A stretch of DNA of 64,000 bases from an uncultured Spiribacter sp. (GTDB lineage: Bacteria > Pseudomonadota > Gammaproteobacteria > Nitrococcales > Nitrococcaceae): assembly GCA_937884605.1 (NCBI GenBank), contig CALGDM010000028.1:62001-126000 (forward strand). The letters run 5' to 3'. Position numbers and translations under genes: made by a program. The notes under the pieces are model-generated. The model was not told the DNA's origin. It was given only the letters and a program-made list of their open reading frames with translations, and made no database searches. Positions 47,169 to 58,577 of this stretch are shown here, piece after piece (the first letter of the stretch is position 1; each line of letters opens with the position of its first letter).

Positions 47169-48386
47169 TCAAGCCATTTCCAGCGCGGTTGTGACGCCGT
47201 ACGCAGAACCCACCGTCCAACGCCCCTCTTCGATCTCACGCCAGAGCGGCGAAATGCCACGCAGCCCGGTCACGGCGGCCGCGACCTCGGCGCCCGCGAC
47301 GTCGACTTCGGCGGCGTCGGTAAACCGGCCGACGCTGATGCGCACCGAGGCATAGGCCAGCGCATCCGGTCGTCCCATGGCGCGCAACACGTGGGAGGGA
47401 CCATCACGCCGGCTGCAGGCCGAGCCGAACCCCACCGACAGGTGACCGAGCGCCGCGCGCAGGGCACCCCCGTGCACCCCCGGAAACGAGGCATTCAGAA
47501 TGGCCGGCGCGCCGTCCCCCCGACCGTTGATCACAACGCTGCCCAGCCCTCGCAGGGCATCGACAAGGCGCCCGCGCAGTGCCCGCTGACGCGCCTGTTC
47601 GATGGCATCATCGCGGTGGCGCAGGGCATCGCCCATTCCCCCAATCAAGCCCACCGGCAGCGTCCCGGAGCGCAGTCCCGACTGCTGCCCGCCGCCGTGC
47701 ATCAGCGGCGCCAGGCGCACGTCGGGGCGCACACAAAGCGCCCCGATACCCTTCGGCCCACAGCACTTGTGAGCGGACAGCGAGACCAGATCGGCATGGT
47801 GGTAGGGCCCCGGCTCGGGCACTCGCCCCACCGCCTGGGCGGCATCCAGATGCAGCCGCGCCCCCACCGCCTTCACCCGCGGTGCCAACTGGTCGATGGG
47901 CTGGATAACGCCGGTTTCATTGTTGACCGGCGCCAGCGAGACCAGCGCGACGTCGCGGTCCAGCGCGGCCTCGAGGGTCTCCGGGCTCAGCCGGCCGTCC
48001 GCTTCGACGGGCAGCCGCTCGACCTGCAGGCCCGCCTCGCGGGCGGCGTCGGCGGCGGCAAGGACGGCGGAGTGCTCTGTCTCGCTGATCAATATCCGGC
48101 GCCGCTCGCCGCCGCGCTGATCAATCGCCCGCGCCAGGCCGAGGATTGCAAGGTTATCCGCCTCGGTCGCGCCACTGGTCCAGATGACCTGAAAGTCGCG
48201 ATCCCCGAGGGTTTCCAGCACCCGCTCCTGCGCTGTCTCGATCACCGCCGCCGCCCGACGGCCATGGGGATGGCTGCTGGACGGGTTGGCGAACACGCCG
48301 TCGGGGCCCTGAAGTGCGGCCATGGTGGCCGCCACCCGCGGGTCAAGCGGTGTGGTCGCCGCGTAGTCCAGATACGCGCGGGTCAT
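47169..48386 (-). CDS. iscS: Cysteine desulfurase (IscS/NifS family)
   Basis: [44 protein letters not shown] lysine; active-site loop [18 protein letters not shown]. Confidence 0.93.
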   Translation of the reverse strand: MTRAYLDYAATTPLDPRVAATMAALQGPDGVFANPSSSHPHGRRAAAVIETAQERVLETLGDRDFQVIWTSGATEADNLAILGLARAIDQRGGERRRILISETEHSAVLAAADAAREAGLQVERLPVEADGRLSPETLEAALDRDVALVSLAPVNNETGVIQPIDQLAPRVKAVGARLHLDAAQAVGRVPEPGPYHHADLVSLSAHKCCGPKGIGALCVRPDVRLAPLMHGGGQQSGLRSGTLPVGLIGGMGDALRHRDDAIEQARQRALRGRLVDALRGLGSVVINGRGDGAPAILNASFPGVHGGALRAALGHLSVGFGSACSRRDGPSHVLRAMGRPDALAYASVRISVGRFTDAAEVDVAGAEVAAAVTGLRGISPLWREIEEGRWTVGSAYGVTTALEMA

Positions 48387-49165
48387 GATCCCTCGTTTTT
48401 CGAGCGGTCCTGCATGCCGCAGTCATCGATGTCGGGGATATCGCTGTCATTGACCTCGCCGCCCAGCGCGCGCAGCGCATGGCACATCTCCTGGAGGCGT
48501 TCATCGGTGTGATGGACATGATCAAGGATGGCATTGATGGCATTGGCAACCGGATCGGGCATGTCCTGGGTCGCGCCATAGGCGTCAAACCCGATCCGGC
48601 GGGCGGTTTCGACGCGCCGCTGCTCGGCCTCGGAGCGCGCTGGCGCCTCGCTGCCGATCCGCGCCACGCGGGCCGGGATGCCCACCATCGTGGCATGCGC
48701 CGGCACATCCTTGACCACCACCGCGTTGGACCCGATCCGCGCCCCCGCGCCGACATCCAGCGGTCCGAGTACCTTGGCGCCCGCGCCCACCACCACATCA
48801 TTGCCCAGCGTGGGATGGCGCTTGCCGGCCCGCCACGAGGTGCCACCCAGGGTCACCCCCTGGTAGAGCGTGCAGTCATCACCCACCTCGGCCGTCTCGC
48901 CAATGACCACGCCCAGGCCGTGATCGATGAAAAAGCGCCGGCCGATCCGCGCACCGGGGTGGATCTCGATGCCGGTCAAAAGCCGCGCTATCAGCGCCAG
49001 AAAGCGCGCAACGCCGCCCAGGCGGTGTCGCCACAGCCAGTGGTTCATCCGATGCAGGATCAGGGCATGGACACCCGGATAGCTGATCAGAACCTCGAAG
49101 TGATTGCGCGCCGCAGGGTCGCGGTCGAAGACGCAGTTAATGTCTTCACGAAGCCGTTTAAACAT
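48383..49165 (-). CDS. cysE: Serine O-acetyltransferase
   Basis: [35 protein letters not shown]...hexapeptide repeats; start could be a GTG at 49192. Confidence 0.95.
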   Translation of the reverse strand: MFKRLREDINCVFDRDPAARNHFEVLISYPGVHALILHRMNHWLWRHRLGGVARFLALIARLLTGIEIHPGARIGRRFFIDHGLGVVIGETAEVGDDCTLYQGVTLGGTSWRAGKRHPTLGNDVVVGAGAKVLGPLDVGAGARIGSNAVVVKDVPAHATMVGIPARVARIGSEAPARSEAEQRRVETARRIGFDAYGATQDMPDPVANAINAILDHVHHTDERLQEMCHALRALGGEVNDSDIPDIDDCGMQDRSKNEGS

Positions 49166-49210
49166 ACCGGGAGTATACTCGGGTGTCGTCACCGCCAGCC
49201 AGCCGGGTCG

Positions 49211-49933
49211 TCATGGCCGCAGCCGCTTGAGCAGGCCGCGCAGCAGATCCACCTCGTCAACGCTGGGTCGCGCGCGATTGATGAAGTGGCGCAGCCGCCG
49301 GAGCATGACCTCGCGGGGCCCGCGACGGGTGTAGCCACTGGCATCGGCCAGGGCCTCGAGCTGGCCATGCAGGCCCTCGAGGTGGGCACCGGTGGCCAGC
49401 GCGGTTGCGGGTTCGGGGCTGGGCACCGAGCCACCCGGCACAGCGCCGCGGGCAACGAAAATCTCGTAGGCCATCAGCTGCACCGCCGCGGCCAGATTGA
49501 GCGCCGGGTAGTCGGGATTGGCGGGGATGTGCACCAGCCGGTGACAGCAGGCGAGCTCGGCATTGGTCAGCCCGGTGCGCTCGCGCCCGAACAGCACCGC
49601 CACCGGGCCTGATTCGGCGGCAATGGTGGCAGCGGCCTCGCGCGGTGTCAGCGCCGGGACGCCATCCCGGCGTGGACGCGCCGTCAGCCCCAGACACAGC
49701 TCGGTGTCGGCCACGGCGGGGGCAAGCGCGTCATGGTGACACGCGCCGGTCAGCACCGGAGCGGCATGCGCGGCCATTGCGATGGCCTGATCATCCACCG
49801 CGCACTGCGGTTCGACCAGAACCAGCTGATCCAGCGCCATGGTCAGCATTGCCCGCGCCGTGGCGCCGAGATTGCCGGAATGTGAAGTCCCCACCAGCAC
49901 GAAGCGGCAGTCTGGGGCATTGGGATTGTTCAA
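49211..49933 (-). CDS. trmJ: tRNA (cytidine/uridine-2'-O-)-methyltransferase TrmJ
   Basis: FVLVGTSHSGNLGATARAMLTM; VLFGRERTGLTNAEL; TTG start inferred after GGGGAG (ORF extends to 49963). Confidence 0.93.
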   Translation of the reverse strand: MNNPNAPDCRFVLVGTSHSGNLGATARAMLTMALDQLVLVEPQCAVDDQAIAMAAHAAPVLTGACHHDALAPAVADTELCLGLTARPRRDGVPALTPREAAATIAAESGPVAVLFGRERTGLTNAELACCHRLVHIPANPDYPALNLAAAVQLMAYEIFVARGAVPGGSVPSPEPATALATGAHLEGLHGQLEALADASGYTRRGPREVMLRRLRHFINRARPSVDEVDLLRGLLKRLRP

Positions 49934-50026
49934 GACACGGACTCCCCGGTTTGCTGTTATCATTGTGGATTACGCAGAGTTTTGCGGCATCGCTCGCCGT
50001 CACCAGCCCGATTTCAGGACCGATTC

Positions 50027-50824
50027 ATGCAACCGATGATCAACGTTGCGGTGCGCGCCGCACGCAGCGCCGGCAACATCATTGTCCACCATATCAACCG
50101 GCTTGACCGCATCAATGTCGAGGCCAAGGGCGAAAACGATTTCGTCAGCGACGTCGATCGCATGGCCGAGGACGAGATTCGCGCCAGCCTCAAGCAGGCC
50201 TATCCCGATCATGCGGTGGTGGGTGAGGAGCGCGGCGGCGCGGAAGATGCCGACTACGTCTGGGTGGTGGACCCACTGGATGGCACGCTCAACTACCTGC
50301 GTGGGGTGCCGCATTTTGCCGTCTCCATCGCGCTGAAATACCGCGGAGCGCTGGAAGCCGGGGTGATCTATGACCCGATCCGTCAGGAGCTGTGGACGGC
50401 AAAGCGCGGTGGCGGCTGCACGTTCGAGGGACGCCGGATGCGCATCCAGCCGCGTCCATCCCTTGACAATGCCCTGATCGGGACCGGTTTTCCGCTACGC
50501 CTGCAGGCCTACCACGATGCCTATCTGGGGATGTTTGGCGATATCTTCCGGCGGGCCGGCGATCTGCGCCGTGGTGGCTCGGCCGCCCTGGATCTGGCCT
50601 ATGTGGCCTGCGGCCGGCTTGACGGCTTCTGGGAGATCGGCCTCAAACCCTGGGACATGGCAGCGGGGGCTTTGATGATTCGCGAGGCCGGCGGCATCGT
50701 CGGCGACTTCGCCGGCGGCGATGGCTATCTGGATACCGGCAACATTGTCGCGGGCAGTCCCAAATTGTTTGCCGATATGGTCCGCACCATCGCTCCGCAT
50801 CGCGTCGAGGGGATTCGCGCCTGA
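50027..50824 (+). CDS. suhB: Inositol-1-monophosphatase SuhB
   Basis: GEERGG; WVVDPLDGTLNYLRGVPHFAVSIAL; WDMAAGALMIREAGG. Confidence 0.96.
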   Translation: MQPMINVAVRAARSAGNIIVHHINRLDRINVEAKGENDFVSDVDRMAEDEIRASLKQAYPDHAVVGEERGGAEDADYVWVVDPLDGTLNYLRGVPHFAVSIALKYRGALEAGVIYDPIRQELWTAKRGGGCTFEGRRMRIQPRPSLDNALIGTGFPLRLQAYHDAYLGMFGDIFRRAGDLRRGGSAALDLAYVACGRLDGFWEIGLKPWDMAAGALMIREAGGIVGDFAGGDGYLDTGNIVAGSPKLFADMVRTIAPHRVEGIRA

Positions 50825-50831
50825 GAACCGA

Positions 50832-51743
50832 TCAGGCCACGCTTTGCCGGGCGGGGACCTGTTCGGCGGTCTTGAGCGTCTCGCGCACTTCGCTCCAGCG
50901 CAGCAATGACAGCTCGCCGGCGTAGGATTCAACCAGCGCCGTGCAGCTCTCCACCCAGTCGCCGTCGTTGCAGTACAGCACCCCCTGCTGATCGAGGATC
51001 TCGGCATGGTGGATGTGCCCGCAGACCAGACCGTCCACTTCTGCCTCGCGCGCCTCGTGCAAAAGCGCCTCTTCGTAGCTGGCGATGTAGCGCATGACAT
51101 TCTTGGTGCGCTGCTTGAGATGGGCGGCCAGCGACCAGTAGGGCCGGTTCAGCGCCTGCCGGATGCGGTTGACCCAGTGATTGGCGCGAATCAGCCAGGC
51201 ATACATACGGCTGCCGAGCACTGCCACCAGACGACTGTACTGAACCACCGTGTCAAATTCGTCGCCGTGCAGCACCAGCAGCCGCCGGCCGTCGGCACAC
51301 TCATGGGTGTCGCGCAGCTTGATGCTGATGCCCTCGATGGACATCCCGGCATAGTCGCGCATCATTTCGTCATGATTGCCCGGGATGTAGACCACCCGTG
51401 TGCCCTGGCGGGCGCGCTCGAGGATGGTCTGGACCACGGCGTTGTGGCTGTCCGGCCAGTTGAAGCGCCGCCGGCGCATCTCCCAGATGTCGAGGATGTC
51501 GCCCACCAGATACAGGGTGTCGCATTCGATGGACTGCAGAAAATCCAGCAGAAACTCGGCCTGAGCCCCACTGAACCCGAGGTGCGTGTCGGAGATGAAC
51601 ACACTCCGGTAGCGGAGCGGCCTGAGCATTTCGACGTCCGGCATGGTCTTGTCGTCCCCGTTGCCCATCTGCGGGGCATCGTAATCGGGGTTTATGACCG
51701 TCTCGTGACGCGGTTGCGGATCGGGCTCAGGGCTGCTCGTCAT
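50832..51743 (-). CDS. UDP-2,3-diacylglucosamine diphosphatase-like metallophosphoesterase
   Basis: FISDTHLG; LVGDILDIWEM; PGNHDEMM; HGDEFD; CGHIHH. Confidence 0.88.
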   Translation of the reverse strand: MTSSPEPDPQPRHETVINPDYDAPQMGNGDDKTMPDVEMLRPLRYRSVFISDTHLGFSGAQAEFLLDFLQSIECDTLYLVGDILDIWEMRRRRFNWPDSHNAVVQTILERARQGTRVVYIPGNHDEMMRDYAGMSIEGISIKLRDTHECADGRRLLVLHGDEFDTVVQYSRLVAVLGSRMYAWLIRANHWVNRIRQALNRPYWSLAAHLKQRTKNVMRYIASYEEALLHEAREAEVDGLVCGHIHHAEILDQQGVLYCNDGDWVESCTALVESYAGELSLLRWSEVRETLKTAEQVPARQSVA

Positions 51744-52662
51744 CGGCATCCTCGCCTTCCTTCGGCGGCGGCACCAGATCCTCTTTGCTGACGCCCAGCG
51801 CCAGCGCCGCCGCGCTCGCGACATAAATGGATGAATAGGTCCCCACCAGCACGCCGACGATGAGCGTGACGGCAAAGCCGCGGATCAACTCACCGCCGAA
51901 CAGCGCCAGCGCGAACAGCACCAGCAGCGTGGTCAGACTCGTCACCAGCGTACGCGGCAGCATCTGGTTGATGGAGCGGTTGGTGATGGACTCGGAAGTG
52001 CCCTTGCGAATCCGCAGGAAGTTCTCGCGGATGCGATCGAACACCACGATGGTGTCGTTGAGTGAGTAGCCGATCACCGCCAGCAGCGCCGCCAGCACGG
52101 TCAAGTCAAAGGTCATGCCGATAGCGGCAAAGAGACCCAGCGTAACCACCACGTCATGCACCACCGCGGCCACCGCCCCAATGGCAAAGCGGTATTCAAA
52201 GCGAAACGCCACATACAGCAGGATCCCGCCCAGTGCGTAGAGCAGTGCGAGCCCGCCTTTTTCGGCCAGTTCGTCGCCCACCTGCGGGCCGACGAACTCG
52301 ACCCGGCGCAGTTCGGCGTCGGGATTATCCCCGCGCAGGGTCTCGAGGACCGCATTGCTGAGCGCATCCCCCTGCCCCGCATCCGGTGCCAGGCGGATCA
52401 GGATGTCGCGGGCAGTGCCAAAGGTCTGCACCACGGCATCCTCGTAGCCGTCCTGCGCGAGCACCTCGCGCACCTCGGTGAGCTCCACGGCCTGGGGATA
52501 GCCCACTTCGACCAGTGTGCCGCCCGTAAAGTCCAGCCCCAGGTTGAGGCCGCGCACGCCCAGAAAGCCGATGGCGGCCACAAGCAGCACCGCCGTCAGC
52601 AGCGCCAGGCGCCGGCGGTAGGCCATGAAAGCGATGTCGGGCTCGCGCTTGAAGAAATCCAC
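51727..52662 (-). CDS. secF: Protein translocase subunit SecF
   Basis: LNLGLDFTGGTLVEV; GYSLNDTIVVFDRIRENF. Confidence 0.97.
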   Translation of the reverse strand: MDFFKREPDIAFMAYRRRLALLTAVLLVAAIGFLGVRGLNLGLDFTGGTLVEVGYPQAVELTEVREVLAQDGYEDAVVQTFGTARDILIRLAPDAGQGDALSNAVLETLRGDNPDAELRRVEFVGPQVGDELAEKGGLALLYALGGILLYVAFRFEYRFAIGAVAAVVHDVVVTLGLFAAIGMTFDLTVLAALLAVIGYSLNDTIVVFDRIRENFLRIRKGTSESITNRSINQMLPRTLVTSLTTLLVLFALALFGGELIRGFAVTLIVGVLVGTYSSIYVASAAALALGVSKEDLVPPPKEGEDADDEQP

Positions 52663-52672
52663 AAGCGTCTCC

Positions 52673-54535
52673 TCAGATAGCCAGACGAGCGCCGCGACGC
52701 CCGCCGTAGATCAGATTGACGACCGCGCGCGTGCCAAGGATCGCCGTGAACATCGAGCTGACAATGCCGATCGACAGGGTGACCGCAAACCCCTTCACCG
52801 GCCCGCTGCCGAAGGCGAACAGCACCACCGCGGCGATCAGGGTGGTGACGTTGGCGTCGGCAATGGTCGAGAAGGCCTTGCCATAGCCGGCCTCGATGGC
52901 CTGCTGGGTGCTACTGCCACCGCGCAGTTCCTCGCGGATGCGCTCGTAGATCAGCACGTTGGCGTCCACCGCCATGCCCACCGTGAGCACGATCCCGGCG
53001 ATACCCGGCAGCGTCAGCGTGGCCTGCAATAGCGATAGCACTGCCACGATGAGGATCAGGTTGGCCAGCAGCGCCCCATTGGCGATCAGCCCGAACACCT
53101 TGTAGTAAATGGCCATGAACGCGACCACCAGCAGAAAGCCCGCTACCACCGCGGCCAGTCCCTGATTGATGTTCTCCTGACCCAGGCTGGGACCGATGGT
53201 GCGCTCCTCGACGATCTGCATGGGAGCGGCCAGGGAGCCGGCGCGCAGCAACAGGGCGAGGTTGCGCGCCTCCCGCGAGCTCTCGAGGCCGGAAATACGG
53301 AAGCGGCTGCCGAGCTGCTCCTGGATGCGCGCGATGTTGATCACCTCCTGGGTCTCGACCTGCTGGCGCACCACCTCACCGTCGACACGACGCGGCTCGA
53401 TCTGGGTCTCCTTGAACAGGACCGCCATGTGATCACCCACCCGGTCGGCGGTTGTCCGGTTCATGATGCTGCCGCCACTGCCACTGAGGCGAATATTGAC
53501 CTGGGGCTGCCCATTCTGGGTGTCGATGCCCGAGGAGGCGTCGGTAATGGCCTCGCCGGTAATGATGACCTCGCGCTCGAGCAGCACATAGCCGCCATCG
53601 CGCTCGGGATAACGCTCGGTACCCGGCGGCACCGGATCATCGGCATCGCCGCGGTAGGGGAAGTTCGCCGAGTCCACCATCCGAAACTCGAGGGTGGCGG
53701 TGGCACCGATAATCTCCTTGGCGCGGGCCGTGTCCTGCACCCCGGGCAGCTGGACGACAATGCGGCTCAGGCCCTGCCGCTGAATCACCGGCTCGGCCAC
53801 ACCGAGCTCGTTGACCCGATTTCGCAGCGTGGTCATGTTCTGCTCGACCGCCGCGTTGCGCACCTCGCGCTGCTTTTCCTCGCTCAGCGTGGCGGTCAGC
53901 AATGGCTGATCGTCCTCGCTCGCCCCGGCCTCAAAACCAAGGTCAAGGTAGTCGGGGCTCAGCGTCGAGCGCGCCGCATCGCGGGCCTCGCCGTCGGCAA
54001 AGGCGAGCCGCACCGTGGTGCCCTGGACACTGGCGTCACGGTAGCGGATATCGGCCTCGCGCAGCTGACGACGAAACTCGTCGCGGTAGCCGGTCATGGT
54101 CTGATCCAGCACGGCCTCGACGTCGACATCCATGAGAAAGTGCACACCGCCGCGCAGATCCAGGCCCAGATACATGGGCCGCCCGCCCAGCCCCTGAAGC
54201 CAGTCGGGGGTGGCCGGCGCCAGGTTGAGTGCGACGGTGTAATCCCCGCCCAGCGCGAGGGCCAGCTCATCCGCTGCCCGCACCTGGGCCTCGGCGCTGC
54301 CGAGGCGCAGCAGCAGGTGGTCGTCGGTCAGTTCCCGCCCCTGCACGCGGATGCCATCCGCGCTCAGTTGCTCGCTGATCCGCTCCCGTACATCCGCCGT
54401 GGGGGCTCCCCCTGACGCACTGCTGATCTGCAGGGCCGGGTCCTGGCCGAATAGATTGGGCAACGCGTAGAGGCAGCCAGCCGCAATCACGGCCACCACC
54501 AGCAGATACTTCCAGAGCGGATAGCGATTCATCAT
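52673..54535 (-). CDS. secD: Protein translocase subunit SecD
   Basis: LGLDLRGGVHFLMDVD; GMAVDANVLIYERIREELR. Confidence 0.98.
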   Translation of the reverse strand: MMNRYPLWKYLLVVAVIAAGCLYALPNLFGQDPALQISSASGGAPTADVRERISEQLSADGIRVQGRELTDDHLLLRLGSAEAQVRAADELALALGGDYTVALNLAPATPDWLQGLGGRPMYLGLDLRGGVHFLMDVDVEAVLDQTMTGYRDEFRRQLREADIRYRDASVQGTTVRLAFADGEARDAARSTLSPDYLDLGFEAGASEDDQPLLTATLSEEKQREVRNAAVEQNMTTLRNRVNELGVAEPVIQRQGLSRIVVQLPGVQDTARAKEIIGATATLEFRMVDSANFPYRGDADDPVPPGTERYPERDGGYVLLEREVIITGEAITDASSGIDTQNGQPQVNIRLSGSGGSIMNRTTADRVGDHMAVLFKETQIEPRRVDGEVVRQQVETQEVINIARIQEQLGSRFRISGLESSREARNLALLLRAGSLAAPMQIVEERTIGPSLGQENINQGLAAVVAGFLLVVAFMAIYYKVFGLIANGALLANLILIVAVLSLLQATLTLPGIAGIVLTVGMAVDANVLIYERIREELRGGSSTQQAIEAGYGKAFSTIADANVTTLIAAVVLFAFGSGPVKGFAVTLSIGIVSSMFTAILGTRAVVNLIYGGRRGARLAI

Positions 54536-54537
54536 AC

Positions 54538-54921
54538 CTACTTCGACGAGTCGCTCTTGCCGGTGTCGTCCTTGGCGACCGCGTCGGCCTTGTCCAGGCC
54601 CGCCTTCATCGCGCCCTTCGGCAGGACCTGCGCCACCGCGCTTTTCTGCAGCCGCACCTCGACGCCTTCGGTAAGGCTCACGTTGGCATAGGTATCGCCA
54701 ACGTCGCTGATACGACCGACCAGCCCGCCATTGGTGAGCACCTCATCGCCCTTGGAGAGATTCTGGACGAGCTTCTTGTGCTCTTTGGCGCGTTTCTGCT
54801 GCGGGCGGATGAGCAGAAAGTAGAAGATCACGATCAGTGCAATGGGAAAGATCAGACCGGTCAGGCCGGCACCGGGCTGGCCACCGGACTGGGCCAGGGC
54901 ATCGTTGATAAAGAAATCCAT
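54538..54921 (-). CDS. yajC: Preprotein translocase subunit YajC
   Basis: LIVIFYFLLIRPQQKRAKEHKKLVQNLSKGDEVLTNGGLVGRI. Confidence 0.97.
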   Translation of the reverse strand: MDFFINDALAQSGGQPGAGLTGLIFPIALIVIFYFLLIRPQQKRAKEHKKLVQNLSKGDEVLTNGGLVGRISDVGDTYANVSLTEGVEVRLQKSAVAQVLPKGAMKAGLDKADAVAKDDTGKSDSSK

Positions 54922-54950
54922 GGAAGTCTCCCTCGAATTAAAGGTCGGGA

Positions 54951-57100
<2,150 letters not shown>

Positions 57101-57107
57101 GCAGTGC

Positions 57108-57116
57108 TGTTATACT
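57108..57116 (+). promoter_or_regulatory. Candidate extended -10 promoter for tRNA-Leu(CAA)
   Basis: TGTTATACT (TGnTATACT), 10 nt upstream of the tRNA 5' end. Confidence 0.55.
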
Positions 57117-57126
57117 TGTCGTTAAA

Positions 57127-57213
57127 GCCGGGGTGGCGGAACTGGTAGACGCGCCGGACTCAAAATCCGGTTCTCGCGAGAGAGTGCGGGTTCGAGCCCC
57201 GCCCCCGGCACCA
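57127..57213 (+). tRNA. tRNA-Leu (CAA)
   Basis: GCCGGGGTGGCGGAACTGGTAGACGCGCCGGACTCAAAATCCGG...GGGTTCGAGCCCCGCCCCCGGCACCA; long variable arm. Confidence 0.96.
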
Positions 57214-57231
57214 GAACCCCGGTTGTGGGGA

Positions 57232-57384
57232 TCAATCGTCGCCGTCGGCGCTCTTCTCGAGCGCATCACCCGCCTTCTGGACATCCTTGCCAAGGCCCTC
57301 AAGGGTATTGCAGCCGGTGGCCAGAATGAGTGTCAGACTGAGGCACAGCAACACTGCCAGTCGTTTGAGATTGCCTGCGGCCAT
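57232..57384 (-). CDS. Entericidin-family small lipoprotein (50 aa; absent from the ORF track)
   Basis: Reverse-strand translation MAAGNLKRLAVLLCLSLTLILATGCNTLEGLGKDVQKAGDALEKSADGDD*; lipobox LATGC; EcnA/B-like tail NTLEGLGKDVQKAGDALEKSA. Confidence 0.85.
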   Translation of the reverse strand: MAAGNLKRLAVLLCLSLTLILATGCNTLEGLGKDVQKAGDALEKSADGDD

Positions 57385-57487
57385 GATCGGTGACTCCCGC
57401 GGTGGTTAATATCAGCGCATCATAACAAGCGCCTCGACACCTGTGGCATCCTTCAGCGCAGCAATGATAAGATTTCAATCTTGAGAA

Positions 57488-57563
57488 GGGGCCGTAGCTC
57501 AGCCGGGAGAGCGTCGCGTTCGCAACGCGAAGGTCAGGGGTTCGATCCCCCTCGGCTCCACCA
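57488..57563 (+). tRNA. tRNA-Ala (CGC)
   Basis: GGGGCCGTAGCTCAGCCGGGAGAGCGTCGCGTTCGCAACGCGAAGGTCAGGGGTTCGATCCCCCTCGGCTCCACCA; CGC anticodon; G3:U70 alanine identity pair. Confidence 0.96.
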
Positions 57564-58577
57564 ATCCCCGAATCGACTCACCCAGTCGCGTCCTGCTGCA
57601 CTGACCTCGACGGTCGTGAACGCGGGTGGGACGTTTTCGCCATCCAGGCTTATCCGCACGATCTGTGAACGCCGACGCGGCTGGAAAGCGCGCTGGAATT
57701 CCTCGGGCAGACGCACGGATAGTGGTCGCACGGCTTCGATTGTGCCTTCGATACGCTGGAACCCGTAACGGATTCTGACCCGGTCGCCTTCGGCCACTGA
57801 ATAGAGCGCGCCGGGTGGGGTATAGGCCAGGACATAAGGCTCGCCCACCACCAGGGTCATCAGGTTACCCGACTCGCCGGTGTGGCCGCCTGCCTTGACT
57901 TGACGATCCATGACGACACCATCGTGCTCGGCGCGGACCTGTCCGCCGTCAAATTGCTCGCGCAGATCATCAAGACTGCGCCCGAACCGCGCGACGATGT
58001 CATCAAGCGTGTCGATCTCGCGCGCTAATCCCTCCTCCCGGGCCTCGAACTCGGTCGCCTGCAGGGTGCTGCGGTAATCGGCCATCACCAGCTCATGCAG
58101 GGTCAGATTCGTACTCAGCCCTTCTTCGTAGGCCTTTTCGCGCAGACCAAGCAACTCGGCGATAGTCACCGCCTGATCGCGGGCGACCGGCAGCATGCGA
58201 GCAATGGTATAGCGCTCAGCCGCCAGCGCGGCCCGCCGACGTCGCCATTCCGCCCGCTGCGCCGCGAGATTGGCGATGTCACGCTGCACCGGCATCGATT
58301 CCAGCTCGGCCAACAGCTGCCCGGCCTGCACGCGGTCGCCTTCCCTGACATGCAGCGCCGTCACCCGCCCCGAATAGCTGACACTCACCGACACCTGATC
58401 CTGGGTCACCATCCCCGGCGCCGACAGATAGACGCGATCCCCGAAAAAGATATCCAGCAGCCACACCACCAGCGCCAGCAGCAGCAACAGATAGATCCAC
58501 CGCCCGATACGCCCTCGGTGAGTGCGCTGCTCGGTCTGCAAACGATCGACACGAGGGGGTCGGCGCAGACGATGCAT
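57534..58577 (-). CDS. HlyD/membrane-fusion-type protein (Alg44 C-terminal-like)
   Basis: N-terminal TM, biotinyl-lipoyl-like SGRVTALHVREGDRVQAGQLLAELES, coiled coil, MDRQVKAGGHTGESGNLMTLV; start overlaps the GT2 stop. Confidence 0.85.
   Translation of the reverse strand: MHRLRRPPRVDRLQTEQRTHRGRIGRWIYLLLLLALVVWLLDIFFGDRVYLSAPGMVTQDQVSVSVSYSGRVTALHVREGDRVQAGQLLAELESMPVQRDIANLAAQRAEWRRRRAALAAERYTIARMLPVARDQAVTIAELLGLREKAYEEGLSTNLTLHELVMADYRSTLQATEFEAREEGLAREIDTLDDIVARFGRSLDDLREQFDGGQVRAEHDGVVMDRQVKAGGHTGESGNLMTLVVGEPYVLAYTPPGALYSVAEGDRVRIRYGFQRIEGTIEAVRPLSVRLPEEFQRAFQPRRRSQIVRISLDGENVPPAFTTVEVSAAGRDWVSRFGDWWSRGGSNP

Noticed and set aside
57214-57232. CCCC-GGTTGT-GGGG after tRNA-Leu as a terminator
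   Set aside because: Only a 4-bp stem and no T tract; too weak to call.
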